A stretch of DNA of 64,000 nt from Oryza sativa Japonica Group (GCF_034140825.1 NC_089039.1:2606501-2670500), one strand, 5' to 3'; numbered from the stretch's first letter, positions 11,794 through 25,199 are shown. Numbers and translations: made by a program. The notes: a model not told the origin generated them from the letters alone.

Positions 11794-13608
11794 GGCCTGC
11801 TAGCTAGATCTGGCCGGAGGAGCGCGGCAGCATCCACGCCCCCGCACTCCGCTCACTTCAGTGAGCCCCTCACTTCAACTCCAGCTAGGGTTTCTCGCGA
11901 GGAGAGAGAGAGAGAGAGCGGCGTCGCACTCGGCGGCGGGGCGGGGCGACGCGAGGAGGAGGGAGTACGGCGTCCCCCTCCCGGCGTCGACGCGAGTAGG
12001 GCCCCCGCGCGGCGGCGGCGGCGGCGCCGGGAGGATCGCGAGCGGCGAACGCGCCGGAGAGAGGGGGAGGAGGCGGCGAAGCGAAGAAGCTTTTCAGCGG
12101 CGAGTTCGTCGTCAGTGGGAAGGGGAAGTGGTTTGCGGGGGGGTTCACGCTGGCTTGATCCTGACGCTTCGTCTCTGATCCGACGGCTGATGAGATGCCA
12201 CCGATCTGCTAAGAAGGGGTAAGACTACAGAGGAAGAAGGTGAACGACTGCATCTACCAGTTGGAACACGGCATTGTACATGTACTACCTAAAATCAAGC
12301 AAAGGAAAGCAACAGATTGATAAATTTCTCAAATTAAATCTCTTTTTGTTTCTTTGATGATGGCAAACTTCTGGTAAGTATTTGATATGACAGAAAGCTG
12401 CTTGGACAGTTGTATTTAGGTACGATGTAGTTATTAATTTATATTATCCTCTTTTCGATCTCCTACAATGAAGTAGAAGAGTGGCATTATGCTTTGCTTC
12501 AAAGGTAACTAAGGTTTTGACATCTAATTCCTTTTCAAGTTGAATTTGCACAGTATTTCTGTGTTTAATTTGGTGCCGATTTATTTCTTGACGTTCTAAC
12601 ATGCATAAATACTGAATTGAATGATTTAGAGCATGACAAAGCGGTGGTGCAGTGAATTTGTTATGAAACTTCTAGTAGCATTAATATTGTATGACTCCTT
12701 TTTTAGTTCCTCGGCAACTAAGGAGAAACAAAGTTTTTAATTAAAATCGCACTAATTTATTTCTTTGTGCAATTCTGGAACAAAGAAATTGGTATTTAAG
12801 AATATGCCCAGAAAATTCCAACCAAAGAATATGATTCATATCATAGGAATTTTAGAAGTTTAACATGAGCCTAAAACCCTCTCTCTTTTTTTTTTGATAC
12901 ATTCAAGCAACCAATTTCAACACTTCCTGGATTTTAAAGTTTGGATTTTAAAGTTAGTATTATGGATTTAACTACGCATGGTGGTTCAGATTTGGAAATA
13001 AGTTGTGCAAAGTTCGTCTTTAGAAAAGGACAATTAGAAAGGTTAAAAAAATTAAAAAATAACTGCAAGGTGTTGTACCAGTCTAGATGGAGAGGGAAAG
13101 GTTTTTGTAAACAACAGCTATGCATAAGTTAAGTGTAGCATAGAAAATGATGCTCCCTCCGTTTCACTCGTTTTAACTTTTTCTAAGTTAGACTTATTTA
13201 TATTTGAATTATTTTATAAAAAAACATAATAATATTTTTGATAAAACATTGTATTAAAAATACAATCGATGTTAAATTTAATGAGATTAGATGTTGAAGA
13301 GTTACTATATTTCCAAATTTACAGAAGTTCGACTAAAAAAAAACTAAAAGCATCTAAATTATAAAACAGGGGGAGTACCTTAACCCCTACAATTCAGTGC
13401 AACAAAATTAAAAGGATTTGCTCTTACATGTCCTGAATCTTTTGAAGATCTTGACCAGTGAAGCATGCATGTTCTGCATCACTCTCATCTCATGCAACCT
13501 TGTACAATTGGGAAACAAATCCAAAGCTGCTAGCTAGCTGTGTACATATGGATTACTGCTGATTGGCACGAACTGAATTATTCGCACGTAATCAATCCAA
13601 AAAAACTA
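11794..13608. other. Promoter and leader of the RING gene, then AT-rich spacer
   Basis: About 11800-12180 is GC-rich and contains a run of GA dinucleotides near 11901-11919, typical of a grass core promoter or leader for the minus-strand RING gene. From 12200 to 13600 the DNA is AT-rich, with one Stowaway-like MITE and no supported gene. Confidence 0.5.
13153..13375. mobile_element. Stowaway MITE
   Basis: It starts CTCCCTCCGTTTCACTCG and ends with an inverted CTCCCCCTGTTTTATAATTT, with TA after the right end and TG in place of TA on the left. Length is 223 bp. Confidence 0.75.
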
Positions 13609-14151
13609 TTAGTAGCCATGGGCAATGCAGGCCTCCCAGAAGAGCCTGTTGCTCTCGGCCGTGTGGCCTCCGGAGTCCTCCACCGCCTCCGCCGCCGGCG
13701 GCGCACGACGAGCGCCGCCGTCGGTGGCCTTCGCTTTCGCCGCCGTCACCGGCGCCTTCTCCGCCGCCCAGCACCACCACGGCACCGGTGTCATCATGAC
13801 ACCGGCCTTCTCATCCACCGCACTCTCCACGCCCTCCTCCTCCTCGCCGCCGCCGACGACGTATTGGCCATTGCCGTTCTTCCTCCCGTATCCTCCGCCG
13901 CTGCCGCCGCTGCAGGACTCCGCGTCGTCGTCGTCGTCATCCGCCACCGATGATCCCTCGCCGGTGGTGAGCGACGACGACGACGACACGGCGGCTGCAG
14001 CGTCGTCGTACTCGGAGTCGCCGGTGCGTTCTTCCGCCTCCGCCGCGGCCGGCGGCGGCGGCGGCGGAACGTGGCCGCGGCGTCGGCGGTGGTCGTCGTC
14101 GGCGTGGTCCATGGAGATGATGGCGAGGGGACGAGACGTGAGGCGATCCAT
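13609..14151 (-). CDS. Small intronless gene for a disordered, acidic and Ser-rich plant protein of unknown function
   Basis: The frame codes 180 residues from the ATG at 14151 to a TAA at 13609. The protein is mostly low complexity: a Pro run, an Ala-rich stretch, a Ser run, an Asp run and an acidic patch. A compact C-terminal end, ESNRLFWEACIAHGY, looks like a conserved tail motif. A TATA-like CTATATAT sits near 14228-14236, about 80 bases upstream of the ATG, which supports real transcription. I do not recognise the family and give no function. An overlapping plus-strand frame of similar length is probably a GC-rich shadow. Confidence 0.6.
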   Translation of the reverse strand: MDRLTSRPLAIISMDHADDDHRRRRGHVPPPPPPAAAEAEERTGDSEYDDAAAAVSSSSSLTTGEGSSVADDDDDDAESCSGGSGGGYGRKNGNGQYVVGGGEEEEGVESAVDEKAGVMMTPVPWWCWAAEKAPVTAAKAKATDGGARRAPPAAEAVEDSGGHTAESNRLFWEACIAHGY

Positions 14152-14227
14152 TTTTTTTTCCTGAAACGAGACGAAACCGTGAGCTGTGTTGTGTTAATTA
14201 TCTGAAAATATTCTTGGGCTTGGCGCG

Positions 14228-14236
14228 AAATATATA
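14228..14236 (-). promoter_or_regulatory. Probable TATA box of the small intronless gene
   Basis: On the minus strand the sequence reads CCCTCTATATATTTCGCG, a good plant TATA context about 80 bases before the ATG at 14151. Confidence 0.55.
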
Positions 14237-14914
14237 GAGGGGGATGGCCCACGGAGTCGGAGTCGGGTGACGTGGAGAGATGAGATGATGTGGACTCTGG
14301 TTCATTAGCCGACATCTTTGTCAACGACCTGACTCAACACGATAAAATGCTAAACATGGATGATTTCCTTTTAGGTAGGAGAAAATAATCCTACGTACTA
14401 TCATCCATCTGCCGTAACTAATTAAAGTGCTAAACAACACATTTTTTTAGGGAAAAAGAATAGCATCCTTTCTAACCACGTAAGGTTTTACTCCCTAAAA
14501 ATGCAAACATTTCTAGTTGTTTACCAAAGATTGACATTAACGAAAGAAACAACAATTACCTTGTTAATTAAATTCTAAATTGGTTATATTCTCTTCTTAA
14601 GCTTATGATTGGTTGAAAATGCTTGAGTTTCCATGCATTGAAAAATCATGTATCCTTCTAAAATGACATTGTAGTCTAATGTTAAAAATACTTATGTTTT
14701 AGGGGTAGAATGGAGCGAGTACAAATATTCCTAAGAATCCAGTTGCTACACGGAACAAGAAGATGTTCTGCTTTTCTACTCAGCCAAGATAGTAGTAAGC
14801 AAACTGAGAAAATATATATAGCGCTAGCTCAACAGCTGGTCACATAAACGTGAGAAACGAACAGGGATGAAGCTCAATGCTATTCATTCACAGTAAAGTT
14901 AACATGTATAATAT

Positions 14915-15211
14915 CACTGCTAAGAGAGGATAAAAGATACCGGTTTTTTCAACCGGCAGAGATGACATTGATGATACTTATCATCGGTGACCACAAAACC
15001 GGCACCTATATGGTTCTAATAGGGGCCGTTTCTAAGCCAAAGAGCCACATGGCTGTTAAATAGGTGCCGATTTTGACCTCAAAACTGACATCTATATGGT
15101 CCTAATATTAGTGTTGGTTCTAAACTAAACAACCACGTGATTGTCAAAATAGGTATCGTTTTTATAAACCGGCACCTATAGTGGCGACACCTATTTGTAT
15201 TTTTTATAGTG
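14915..15211. mobile_element. Small non-autonomous CACTA (En/Spm-type) element with TAT target duplication
   Basis: The left end reads CACTGCTAAGAG and the right end, inverted, reads CACTATAAAAAATAC. Both are flanked directly by TAT (14912-14914 and 15212-15214), the 3-bp duplication expected of CACTA elements. Inside are several inverted and direct copies of an ACCGGCACCTATA-like motif, as in CACTA subterminal repeats. At 297 bp it has no coding capacity. Confidence 0.75.
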
Positions 15212-16176
15212 TATATTAGCTATAATGTTAGCCTATTTTTCTCTCCTCTTACTTTTTTTAACTATGAATTTAATGCAAATATCTTAGAGTAAGTGTATAG
15301 CCAGCTACTGCATGAAAACCACCGTTTCTCTTTTTCACATAAGATTTTTTATCCTAGATAAGGCTCCCATCGGATGGCCTAATCAGCCAAAGAAAAAGCC
15401 AAATTTTAAATTTTTAAACTTAATTTTAAGATTGATTTTGAGATATTTTTAATATAGTTTCTTTTTCAACATTGGCTTTTAAGTCACCAAGAATACATAT
15501 ATAAAAGTTTTACCTACAAATTCATTTTTATTCTCTAATAAACCGTTGGAAAAAGCCAAACGATAGGGCCTTTAAGTTTATGGTTGATTTATACTCTACT
15601 AGCTCCAATAAACTGATGATGATGACATGGATGACGAGATCGATGACGTGGCCTGCATAGCTAGGTCGATGACTCGACGTGCACCCACTGCACGCATACG
15701 CGACCAATCCAGAAAAAAATGCATGTATACGCAGCCTGTGTAGTACTCCGTAGTACATATGCTGTGACACGTGCACATGCATGCACATAGTCTGGTGAGT
15801 TTCCTTCTCCTTTTTCAAAAAAGAAAAATAAAAAGGTTAATTTCCCTCTGTTCATTTTGATCACGTCGAGACCGTCGCGTACTCACGTTGTGCATGCGGC
15901 GGCGGCGGCGGCTACCGCCGGATTTGTCGGTTTAGCTTTGGGAATCGGCGGGCGTGCGTGCTCCGATCGAGACAGGGGCGGCACGGCACGATGGAGTAGA
16001 AAGAGGACGCATGCGGTGGGGCCGGATGGGTTCTAGAAGCTTTCCATTATTATCTGCCTACCTACTTGGCGTTCTAGAAGACAACTTTTTCCCTTTTTTT
16101 GTCGCGGCGGCCGGCCGGTCTCTCGTCCTCTCTCTTGATCAGCTAGTGGCTGAAAGATGTTTTATGTATTTTATTA

Positions 16177-16405
16177 CTCTTTGTTTCGGGCTATAAGATG
16201 TTTTAGCTTTAGTCAAAATTAAATTATTTTAAATTTGACCAGGTTTATAGACAAATATGGTAATATTTATATTATCAAATTAGTTTTATTCAATTAATAA
16301 TTAAATATATTTTTTATAATAAAATTATATTGGGTCGAAAAATTTTTTTTCTATAAATTTGGTCAAACTTAAAGCAATTCATCTTATAACCTAAAACGGA
16401 GGGAG
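16177..16405. mobile_element. Stowaway MITE
   Basis: The left end CTCTTTGTTTCGGGCTATAA is inverse to the right end, which read backwards starts CTCCCTCCGTTTTAGG. TA flanks both sides. Length is 229 bp. Confidence 0.75.
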
Positions 16406-16887
16406 TACAATACTAAAATTAACTACATATAACCAGGGGCAAAGCTAATTTTTATAGATAGGGCATAGGATCCACAAAGACCTAACATAGTATTAGTGAG
16501 AGCTCATTGGTGTTTGATGTTTCGTTGGATAGTGATATGAACGGATCAGCACCGTGCCATCGCAATCAGTTACAAGAGTGAAAAACGAGAACACATGGAT
16601 CACAATTCGGCTCAGCGGTTCTATGGAGTGGTGGCCTTTGGCCTCGCTCCGTCATCCCTTGTCACGTGAATGGTCATAGTCTTAGAAAGGGACTTGTTTT
16701 TCTAATTAAACTTCTTTAGGGTTTAACTACGTTCATAAAAAAAGAAACATCTGTAACACCAAATTAGTTTAATTAAATATAACACTAAATATATTGAATA
16801 AATTGTGATAATATAGTTTTTAGGTTTAAATTATTACTATATTTTTTTATAAATTTAATCAAACTTTAAAAATTGACTTATAATATA

Positions 16888-17224
16888 CTACCTAGATCAC
16901 ATAATAATTGTATTTCTAACATTCAAATTTTAGAAAAAAAATTGTAATGAGGTGTGAGACCCAACAAATTTAATTAGTAGTAGAAGATATATTGTCTTCT
17001 AGCTTCCCATCTTTCCATCCCAATCTCAATCTCCTACCCTTTTAGTCAGTAATCAAGTTTATACGTATAAAATGCATGCACAAAGTGTGGTTATTATTAT
17101 ATATGGTTATTGTGATCATTTGTGTGTGCTGCTAATTAATTGCGTACACGCATGCATACACACACGCATTGTATTATAAAACATATGAAACACATAATTT
17201 ACCTTATATTTGGAATTGAGGGAG
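16888..17224. mobile_element. Stowaway-like MITE
   Basis: The left end CTACCTAGATCACATAATAA faces a right end that inverts to CTCCCTCAATTCCAAATATA. TA flanks both sides. The similarity of the ends is moderate. Confidence 0.5.
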
Positions 17225-17468
17225 TAATTATTTTTTGATGATAAGTGTAAAATGGAGCGAGTAGGAGGAAAAAAAAATGATTCAGGTGTCCTCGAGGGTT
17301 GAAAAGTGAACCGCGGAAGTTTGATCCAAAGATCGGACGGCCCATCTCAACCAAACCCAATCCAACCCAACCCGCTTCAGGGTTTATCGCTCACGCCGCG
17401 CCGCCTCCTCACCCCCGCCTCCCGCCGCCGCCGCTTCTCCCCGAACCTTCGCCGGCGAACGGCCGGGC

Positions 17469-20055
17469 ATGTGGGCTGTGCGGAGTCTCCGCCGTAACCT
17501 CCTGCGAGCGGCCTCCTCGCCGCTCCACCCCAGGTGCCCTCTCCCCCCCGGGAGCTTCGCGGCGGGATGCGGCGGCGAGGCTGCGGCTGCGGCGTCGGCG
17601 CGGTCCGCGTTGCTGCCGCCGCCGGGGGCGGGGGGCGGGTGGTGGCGGCGGCGGATGATGTCGACGACGAAGGGGAGGAGCATGCGGAGCAAGGTGGAGA
17701 AGCGGATGGCGAGGGAGACCGGGCGCACGCAGCGGGAGCTGCGGCGCGCCGTCAAGCTCAGGAAGAAGCTCATGACCGACGATGAGAGGCTCATCTACAG
17801 CCTCAGGAGGGTAAAGGCTCCATCCATTTTTTTTTTGTTTTTTGTTTTTTTGAAAAAATTGGTGCTTGCTGTATCCTGTGGCGATATGCTTTCGATTACG
17901 ATCTCGCATTGAATTGGATTTCACCTGTGCTTGCCTTGATGATGTTTATCATGTGATATCTTCCTCATGCTGAATGAATGCAATGCATAATTTTTGTGCA
18001 CAGTTGTAGTTTAAGTTGGCTCCACGGCACACTTACGGAGAGAAACTAGAAATGTGTTGTCATTTCTAATGCCAGAGAAAGAAAATAAGAGTAAAAGCAT
18101 TCCAATTGTTTATTAGTTCAGATCATTGTGCACCCACCAAAAAATATTGGATATGTTAGATTTTTCGGGTTTTACTTTGCTACCTAAGAATTTGATCCTT
18201 AGCAGTACCAAATCCAACTTCTATGCTTGTCAATTACTAGAAGTTTTTTTTAAAAAAAAAAAAATCAACGAGAGCGCTCATTCAAAACCTATCAGTCAAC
18301 TCTTAGTCATAAACTCAAATGTTTGTTTTCACCACTATCTTTGTTCCTATTACAATATATATAATAGTTTGAACATAGTGAAATCATGGTCTTACTATAC
18401 CCTGGTTACTTTCTTCCAGGCCAAGAAAAAAGTTGCTTTGCTTCTACAAAAGCTCAAGAAGTATGAGCTACCAGACTTGCCAGCTCCTCGACATGATCCC
18501 GAGCTGTTGACAGCCGAGCAACTACAGGCTTACAAGAAGATTGGATTCAGAAATAGAAACTACGTGCCTGTAGGAGTTCGTGGAGTTTTTGGAGGTGTTG
18601 TTCAAAACATGCATATGCACTGGAAATTCCATGAAACTGTGCAAGTTTGCTGTGACAACTTCCCAAAGGAAAAAATCAAGGAAATGGCAGCGATGCTGAC
18701 AAGATTGAGTGGTGGCATAGTGATCAACATTCATAATACCAAGACGATTATCATGTTTCGAGGAAGAAACTATCGTCAACCAAAGAACCTCATACCTTTG
18801 AACACACTAACCAAAAGGAAGGTCAGTTTCTTGCAGTTAAGCTGTTTGTGGCACTTGCCAATTGGAGTTGTCTAGTTACTTCTATTCATGTGTGTTTATG
18901 CTTTGGATTATGCAAGCTATGTGTATGACATTCGCCACTTCCCATGGATTACCCTGATTTTTTTCATGTTTGATTCATCATTCATCTAAACTAAATCATG
19001 TTCTTTTAAACGTTTTGTGTGAATGACTAATTTTATTTACTTTTATACATTAACTTTCCTTGCATTACTTGCTTTGTGCATGGATAACAGAGCTTGCTAT
19101 AATTGCCCTTATGCAGGCTTTATTCAAGGCTAGATTTGAGCAGGCTCTAGAGTCACAGAAACTAAACATCAAGAAGATAGAGACACAACTCCGTCGTAAG
19201 GGTATCAATCCGGAGGACCCAGTTGCCATGGCCAGCATACAGCGAGTTGCATCAACATTCTTCCGAGCCATAGATGAGCAGCAGGGTACTCCCTACGTCT
19301 TCCGTGGTGATACACAACCAACTGCTGGGACCACTGAAATAAAGGAACCACATGATCAGCAATCTGAGGATAGCGACCAGGAAGAGCTTGATCGCTTTAT
19401 AGCAGAAATAGAGACCGCAGCTGAGCAGCAATGGGAGGAAGAAGAGGCAGCGGAGAAAGAAGAATCTTCTCGACTGCGATACTGGGACAGAGAAGAGGGG
19501 AGTGAGAGGAGGGGTTTCAATAGGAGCTACGACAACCCAGGCAATGAATATAGAGACCAGGGAAGATACACGAGAGACAACAACAGAAGGACAGCGGATT
19601 CAAGGAGGTGGGACGATGATAGCGAGATAGATGTGTCAGGTGAGGAATGGGACTCTGATGACGATAAGGATAATGTATTTGACAATGACGTAGATGCTCC
19701 TGATGAACACCCTCGACGATTTGAAAGCATGAGAAGCGAGAAGAGCAGATCCGATCGCAGTCGGAATTATACATCTAGGGGTTCCAGAAGTTCCATTGAG
19801 AAACCAAGGAATTCAGCTACTGCTTCTGGTAGAAGCGTGTTCAGGGAAAGTGAGGATGATGAGTTAGATACTGAAGATGATGAGTTGTGGGGACCAGATT
19901 TGAAGGAAGAGAGAAACTTGAGAGCCCCTAAGGTGAATTTCGCTAACTATCACAGTGGCACCAGCAGCGAGGAGGACACTGATGACAACTGGAAACAAGA
20001 CTCCAGGACTGGCAATACGAGGAAGAATACTGATGAGAGCTGGGACAGTGACTAA
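17469..20055 (+). CDS. CRM-domain (CRS1/YhbY) RNA-binding protein, At3g25440-like, likely organellar
   Basis: CRM proteins bind RNA and many act in splicing of group II introns in plastids or mitochondria. Three exons (17469-17810, 18420-18821, 19117-20055) join in phase 0 to give 560 residues. The N-terminus MWAVRSLRRNLLRAASSP is Arg-rich and lacks acidic residues, as in an organelle transit peptide. Residues 66-130 are basic and helical. A single CRM domain spans about 143-236 with the GVRG loop (GxxG). Residues after about 330 form a long acidic, Arg/Ser/Asp-rich tail ending in DESWDSD. The single-CRM architecture with this tail fits plant CRM subfamily 4. Plastid or mitochondrial targeting cannot be decided by eye. 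The gene converges on the VIN3-like gene. Confidence 0.92.
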
Positions 20056-21135
20056 TGAAGAATAAGAAATCGAATATTTCGAAACTAAGATATTTCATGG
20101 CTGCCACAGGTTACATTCTCGCCTAACGGTGAACTGGATGGAAGACAATACACTTGGTTTTGGTGAGACCAACTGTTCTTTTAACAGTTCATATTGAAAC
20201 CTTCAGAGTTCAGACATTGCTTTGGTCCCAACTGACATCGCTATAAATTGCCTGCATTGGATCTTAGACTGCAATGACACTGCTATCACATCCTCAAATC
20301 AGGGGCCTGCATGTTTTAGGCATGCGAATTCCTTGGGCTCTTAACAAAGAGACATGCACATATACATACTTTGATGGTCCTGTATGTCGTCGTCTATGTC
20401 GAGATATATGATGTATTCATTGAATTACTTCATTGAATGCTCTTGATAAGCTTAAGAAAGCACTGCCATTTATTGCGCCCTTCTAACTGCAGTGAGCCTG
20501 TCTTGTCCTAGCTAGATTCAGGGCTTGTTTGAAATGCAGAAATTTCATACTCCCAAGTTCCTCCATTCCAAAGGAGGTAGAATGTTTTTCCCCCTGTCCC
20601 CAGCCATACTTTTCTAGTAGTTCAGGCGTAGCACTAGAGCCACATTATAATTAACCATGATAAAACATATAATTCAGACTCTGATCACTATCAACTGAAA
20701 GCCAAAGCAATGCTCAACGACTATCAGCTCAATGACAAAGCAATGCTCAACGGGAAGCATTTGAAAGATGTATACTAACCAAATTAAGTAACATATACAC
20801 GAATATAAGCCTGTCTAGCCAATATCTAGTGCCAAAAAATTATTCGTAAGTTTACCTAGCAGAGGTAGCAAGAGATACAACACCACGAGACCTTTCAGAT
20901 TTCGACAGGAAACTAGAAACTACTGAACCAATGAAAAAAAATATTTCCACAAATTCTTGGTGGAAAAAGAATTCTTTTGGTGCAGCCTATTTGGTGCCTA
21001 AAAATTTGTCACCTCCATCAATGTCCTCCTCCCTCTTTTGCTGTTGAATCCTAAATGTAGTGGTCAACCGAAACAGATGTCACTGCATTTGATCATAAAA
21101 ACTGTAGGATATCAATGAGTTAGCAAAATCTTGAA
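20056..21135. other. 3' untranslated and intergenic DNA between convergent genes
   Basis: This contains the 3' end of the CRM transcript (probably to about 20450) and of the opposing VIN3-like transcript. No other gene or clear transposon is visible. Confidence 0.5.
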
Positions 21136-23775
21136 TTATTGTCCTTTGTCATCATGCCAAAGCTCATTGCAGAAACCATTTCGTTGCCTCTTGCAGTTTA
21201 TGGCTTCTCCAAAGGAATCAACAAGCTGCTCAGCCAGACCACTTGGCTCATTGATTAGTGTTTTGATGAATGTAGTTACAACTCTACGGTCATTCTCCGT
21301 TGATCTTAGACTAAACCAGGTCAAGAACTTCATCCTGAAATCATTATCTATGTGTCCCTTGCATTCCAGCATCCTGATCTTCTGCACACAGTACTCAAAG
21401 TCCTCATCCAACTCCCTCGGTCTTGCAAGCTGCTTCTCACGGCAAATAGTGGAAGCACCATCTTGTTCACAGCCCTCTGGCCGAGATTCAACAGCAGGTG
21501 GTTCAGCTTCAGCACTCCGGCCCACCGCGCAGGTCTCTGAGCCACCACTATCGTTGGATCTTACTGGTACAATCTTTGAATTGTAACACTTGTCCGGGGA
21601 AATGTCCATGGGGACAGGTGCCTCAACGTTTAGGTCAGGAACAGAAAATGTGCTGAACTGAAGTTTGCGGCACGCACCAGATAACAATTGACCCTGTTCA
21701 CTGTTCTCTGTTTGCTCCACGTCTGTGACACTTCTGTCACATGAAGCTTCATGCATATCTTCACAAAACCCTTCAAAACGGCCTTCCTCAGTCCAAGCTT
21801 GCCGCAATATCTTCCCAACATCTCGGATCTTAAATCCAGTCGACTTAAAAGCCTGTGTCTTCTCTCTTCTATGTGTATGTGCATCTGCTCCCGCTACATT
21901 CTGTGTGGTACGTTTAAACAATAACTCCTTGCTCCCCGTATAACATTTAGATTCAGAATGGCCTAGTATCCCATCATCTGTGAATGATATAATTCTGAAG
22001 GAATACTGTGTGCATGGGGCAAGGTTAAAAACAAGTACTTTTCTTTGATCTTTGGACAAAACTACAGGCTCTTCCATGCTTGGCTCCTCTCTGCTCTTCC
22101 AGTACCATAGTTTATAACCCCTGATAGTGTCAGAGGATGGTAATGGAGTTTCTTTTAGAATAATAACAATGGAAGAAGATGTTATCTCTACAAATCTGAA
22201 TCTACAGGCAGCAGGTAAGGAATCTGCATGATAAGAAGTCCATTAGCTTCTTTTGTACTATCATCACCACGATTATATTATAGATACCAGTATGTAACAA
22301 TGAAGTCATGTAAGGAAGACCATTACCTTGAAGATGCAGGTCTGGGGAACTCAGCAACTCATCAGCTCTTTCAATAGCTAGAGAGCAAAGTTTCTGCAAA
22401 TCACTACCAGCAGGCAACCTGCTTACAATACCACGTGCCATCTTTGCCGACATTCCATCCAGTGGACCAACTTCACTTTCCAATTTTGCTTTTGCATCTT
22501 CAATAATACCATGCAATTCTTTAAAGCGGGTAGTTCCCCCCAGTAGCCGATAACTCAAATAGATGCGGTGGCAGAGCATATCTACTCGGCGTGCATCTTT
22601 GGCAATCACCAATTGCCTTTTCCAATAACTGCCGGAGTAAATATTCATGCGAACCACACGAATTAAACATGTCAGTTAAAAAGTTTCCGAATAATCTAAC
22701 AAGCAATACTACCAGTGAATTGAAGCTATAAATTCAACATAGGACAATGATTTCAGCTATGCTCAACATGAGACGATTTCAACAATGCAAAATTAGTATA
22801 TGACATCTTGAAGTGCACCTATCTGGTATTATATTTGGTACCATGCAAAATTAGTATGTTGTAGTGTGGAAAGTAACACAGAAATACTAACATTGTTAAC
22901 AAAGACAATGGAGTTAGCTTATCGTACACACTGTATATTGGTCATATCTTATGCTTTAAATTAGTTTACAAAAGAAGAAAAAGGTCCGGCTTATTCTCTA
23001 GCTTGTGCTTCTAGGGAAAAATGATGAGATGTTCTAGATTCCTAGTTGAGTTGAATAGTGCCTATGCACTATAAATAATGTCTAGTTGTTCTTTTATTGA
23101 TTGCCACTGAGATGTTACCTATCAAAGAAAAGGAAGGGCATAAAGTTTATAAACGAGCTTTTAATTTAATGCGCATAAATATATTGCATAGACAAAATGC
23201 CAATTGCAGCACTGTTTTCCATTAGAGAATTGGGACTAGATCATGTTATATTTTGACACTTTAATGAAGATGATAATAAAATTGTGACTAGAAACATATA
23301 AAAAGAATAAGATTCGTATAGTTGCTACAAAGTGTGCTTACCCTAGTATTCCGGAAACCTTTCCACATGAAGCGCAAGAATAACTCCCATCAAGTTGAAT
23401 AATATTCCCAAGATTAAAGCAGCCAACCCTCTTGTGTTGGAGCGCACACTCAATATGGCAAGAAGACCCACAGCAGTTCTTGTCATCATTTTCAGATGCA
23501 CAAACCAACCATAGACTAGGATCCTTATTGTCATCAAACTGATGGCAAATACAACATGAGCACCTCTTGCAGAAGGAATCTTCAGATGTTACAACAGCTT
23601 TACAGGCCAAATTCTTACAGATCCAAGTGCTAATGCATTTCACGTCACGGACAGGACACTCGCCATTCACCACTTCCTTCTTACAAACATGGCCATTTGT
23701 TTCTTTTAAGTTAGTTGGAGATTGTTTCTGCAATTGAAGGTTCTTGCTTGCTTTAACAGGAGTAGCTTTGGTCAT
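21136..23775 (-). CDS. VIN3-like (VIL/VEL) chromatin protein: PHD, FNIII and VID domains
   Basis: VEL proteins work with Polycomb repressive complex 2 to silence targets in flowering and shoot architecture; rice LC2/OsVIL3 is a member. Coding exons are 23775-23342, 22628-22327 and 22223-21136, giving 607 residues from the first in-frame ATG. The atypical PHD at about 50-140 has the family string FCKRCSCCIC followed by DDNKDPSLWL. A conserved helical region follows (KRQLVIAKDARRVDMLCHRI), then a fibronectin III domain near 250-335 and a C-terminal VID domain near 510-597. The coding exon extends in frame to the acceptor at 23829, so translation could start further upstream. I could not find an exon for the N-terminal helical domain (the KYTG-containing region of other VILs). 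A leader exon with a GA-rich tract lies near 24893-25200. Confidence 0.9.
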
Positions 23776-25157
23776 TTCTTCCCTTCGGTTAAGCAAGCCA
23801 CCTTCCCTTTTTCTTTTTCCGTTCACGTACTGGCATCAGTAATAATCTTCTAGGGTAATAGTTTCTAAACCCTCTCTGAACATCTTGCAGAATCTTTCGA
23901 AACACTGACCCACTTTATTGCGAGGACGTCATCCACCAAAGATAATCAATGTCCAATAACTGAAATGCAATATCATATCTTTGATAAGCAAGAACTGTTA
24001 TTCCGGGTTCTAAATTAAACAGTATATGGTATATAATCAATGTAAGAGGGGTCCACACCGCGGGCAATCGTATAAAAAGGAATTAAAAAAACATCAACAT
24101 GGCAGGATCCTTAATAGTCTGGTATAACTACCCACATCATAAGACAATGTTTAGAATGAATAACGCTATGTGAATTGTCTTACATTTATTAATGTAGCAT
24201 CTTATTAATGAAGGCATGCCTGAAACAAACAGATTTGTACAACGGAAACGATGAAGAAACGCCTCAATCATGTTAACGGTAATTTAATGACCCAACTGTA
24301 ATAACTTCAAAAACTACCAAGATCTATTTACTAAAGTAACATATGCATGGTTTGTTCCGATCTCGTCATTAGTACAATCACAGCATGAACAAATTTTAAA
24401 ATAGGATTTTTGTGCTAGGGTTTTTCTGTCGGTAAAAATGGCTGGCAGAGAGACAGCAAGCCAAATGGAACAAGTTACTAATATTGACCTATCGTTGATT
24501 AATCCAGAAATCATTTGGTTACTTCTGCCAATCCAACAAAGCTATTACACAAAAAATGAAAGATAGCTCCACGAGGAACAGCAGCACAACTTCAAGGCAA
24601 CGAGTTTCCATCTAAATGAGCCTAGAATCATCGTCAACTTTTAGCCGTTGGCACAATCAAGCGGCGAATCAACCGAGCTCCCGCCCAATCTCGCATCATC
24701 GGCATACAAACAAACAAACAACCAAACGAATCGCGGCACAGAATCACGCAACACCAACGCCCGCTCATCCTAAAGCTAGAACCCGTAACTCGCGAGGTTT
24801 GAAATCCACGGGTCATGTGGAGAGGGGGGGCCAGAACGGGAGAGCATACCACCTTCCGCACCGCTCGATCCCCTTCCCGCCACCGCCCCTCACCACGGCG
24901 GCGGAAGCTAGGGTTTGCGGCCGCGGCAAAATAGCCTTCCAGCGGTGCGCGGGGGAACGGGGAACGGGAGATCCCCAATGTGCGAGGCGGCGACGCGGGA
25001 GGAGGAAGCCGCGCGCGGCTACCGCGAAGGGGAAGGGGAGGCGGCGACCCTCCGGCGAGCTCGCGTCGCCGTCGTCGTCGCGAGTCAAGGGGAGGGAGGA
25101 GGAGGCGGCGGCGGCGGCGGGTGGGAGGAGCGAAACAACGGTGGGAATTGAGAAGGC

Positions 25158-25199
<42 letters not shown>

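Larger units (their letters stand above)
14152..17280. other. Repeat-rich intergenic region
   Basis: I see no supported gene in this 3.1-kb stretch. It holds a small CACTA-type element and at least two Stowaway-like MITEs. Purine-rich and AT-rich spacer lies between them. A GCGGC run lies at about 15897-15912. Confidence 0.55.

Noticed and set aside
12941-13132. 63-codon plus-strand frame in the spacer near the small intronless gene
   Set aside because: Short, AT-rich, no conserved motif and no promoter context.
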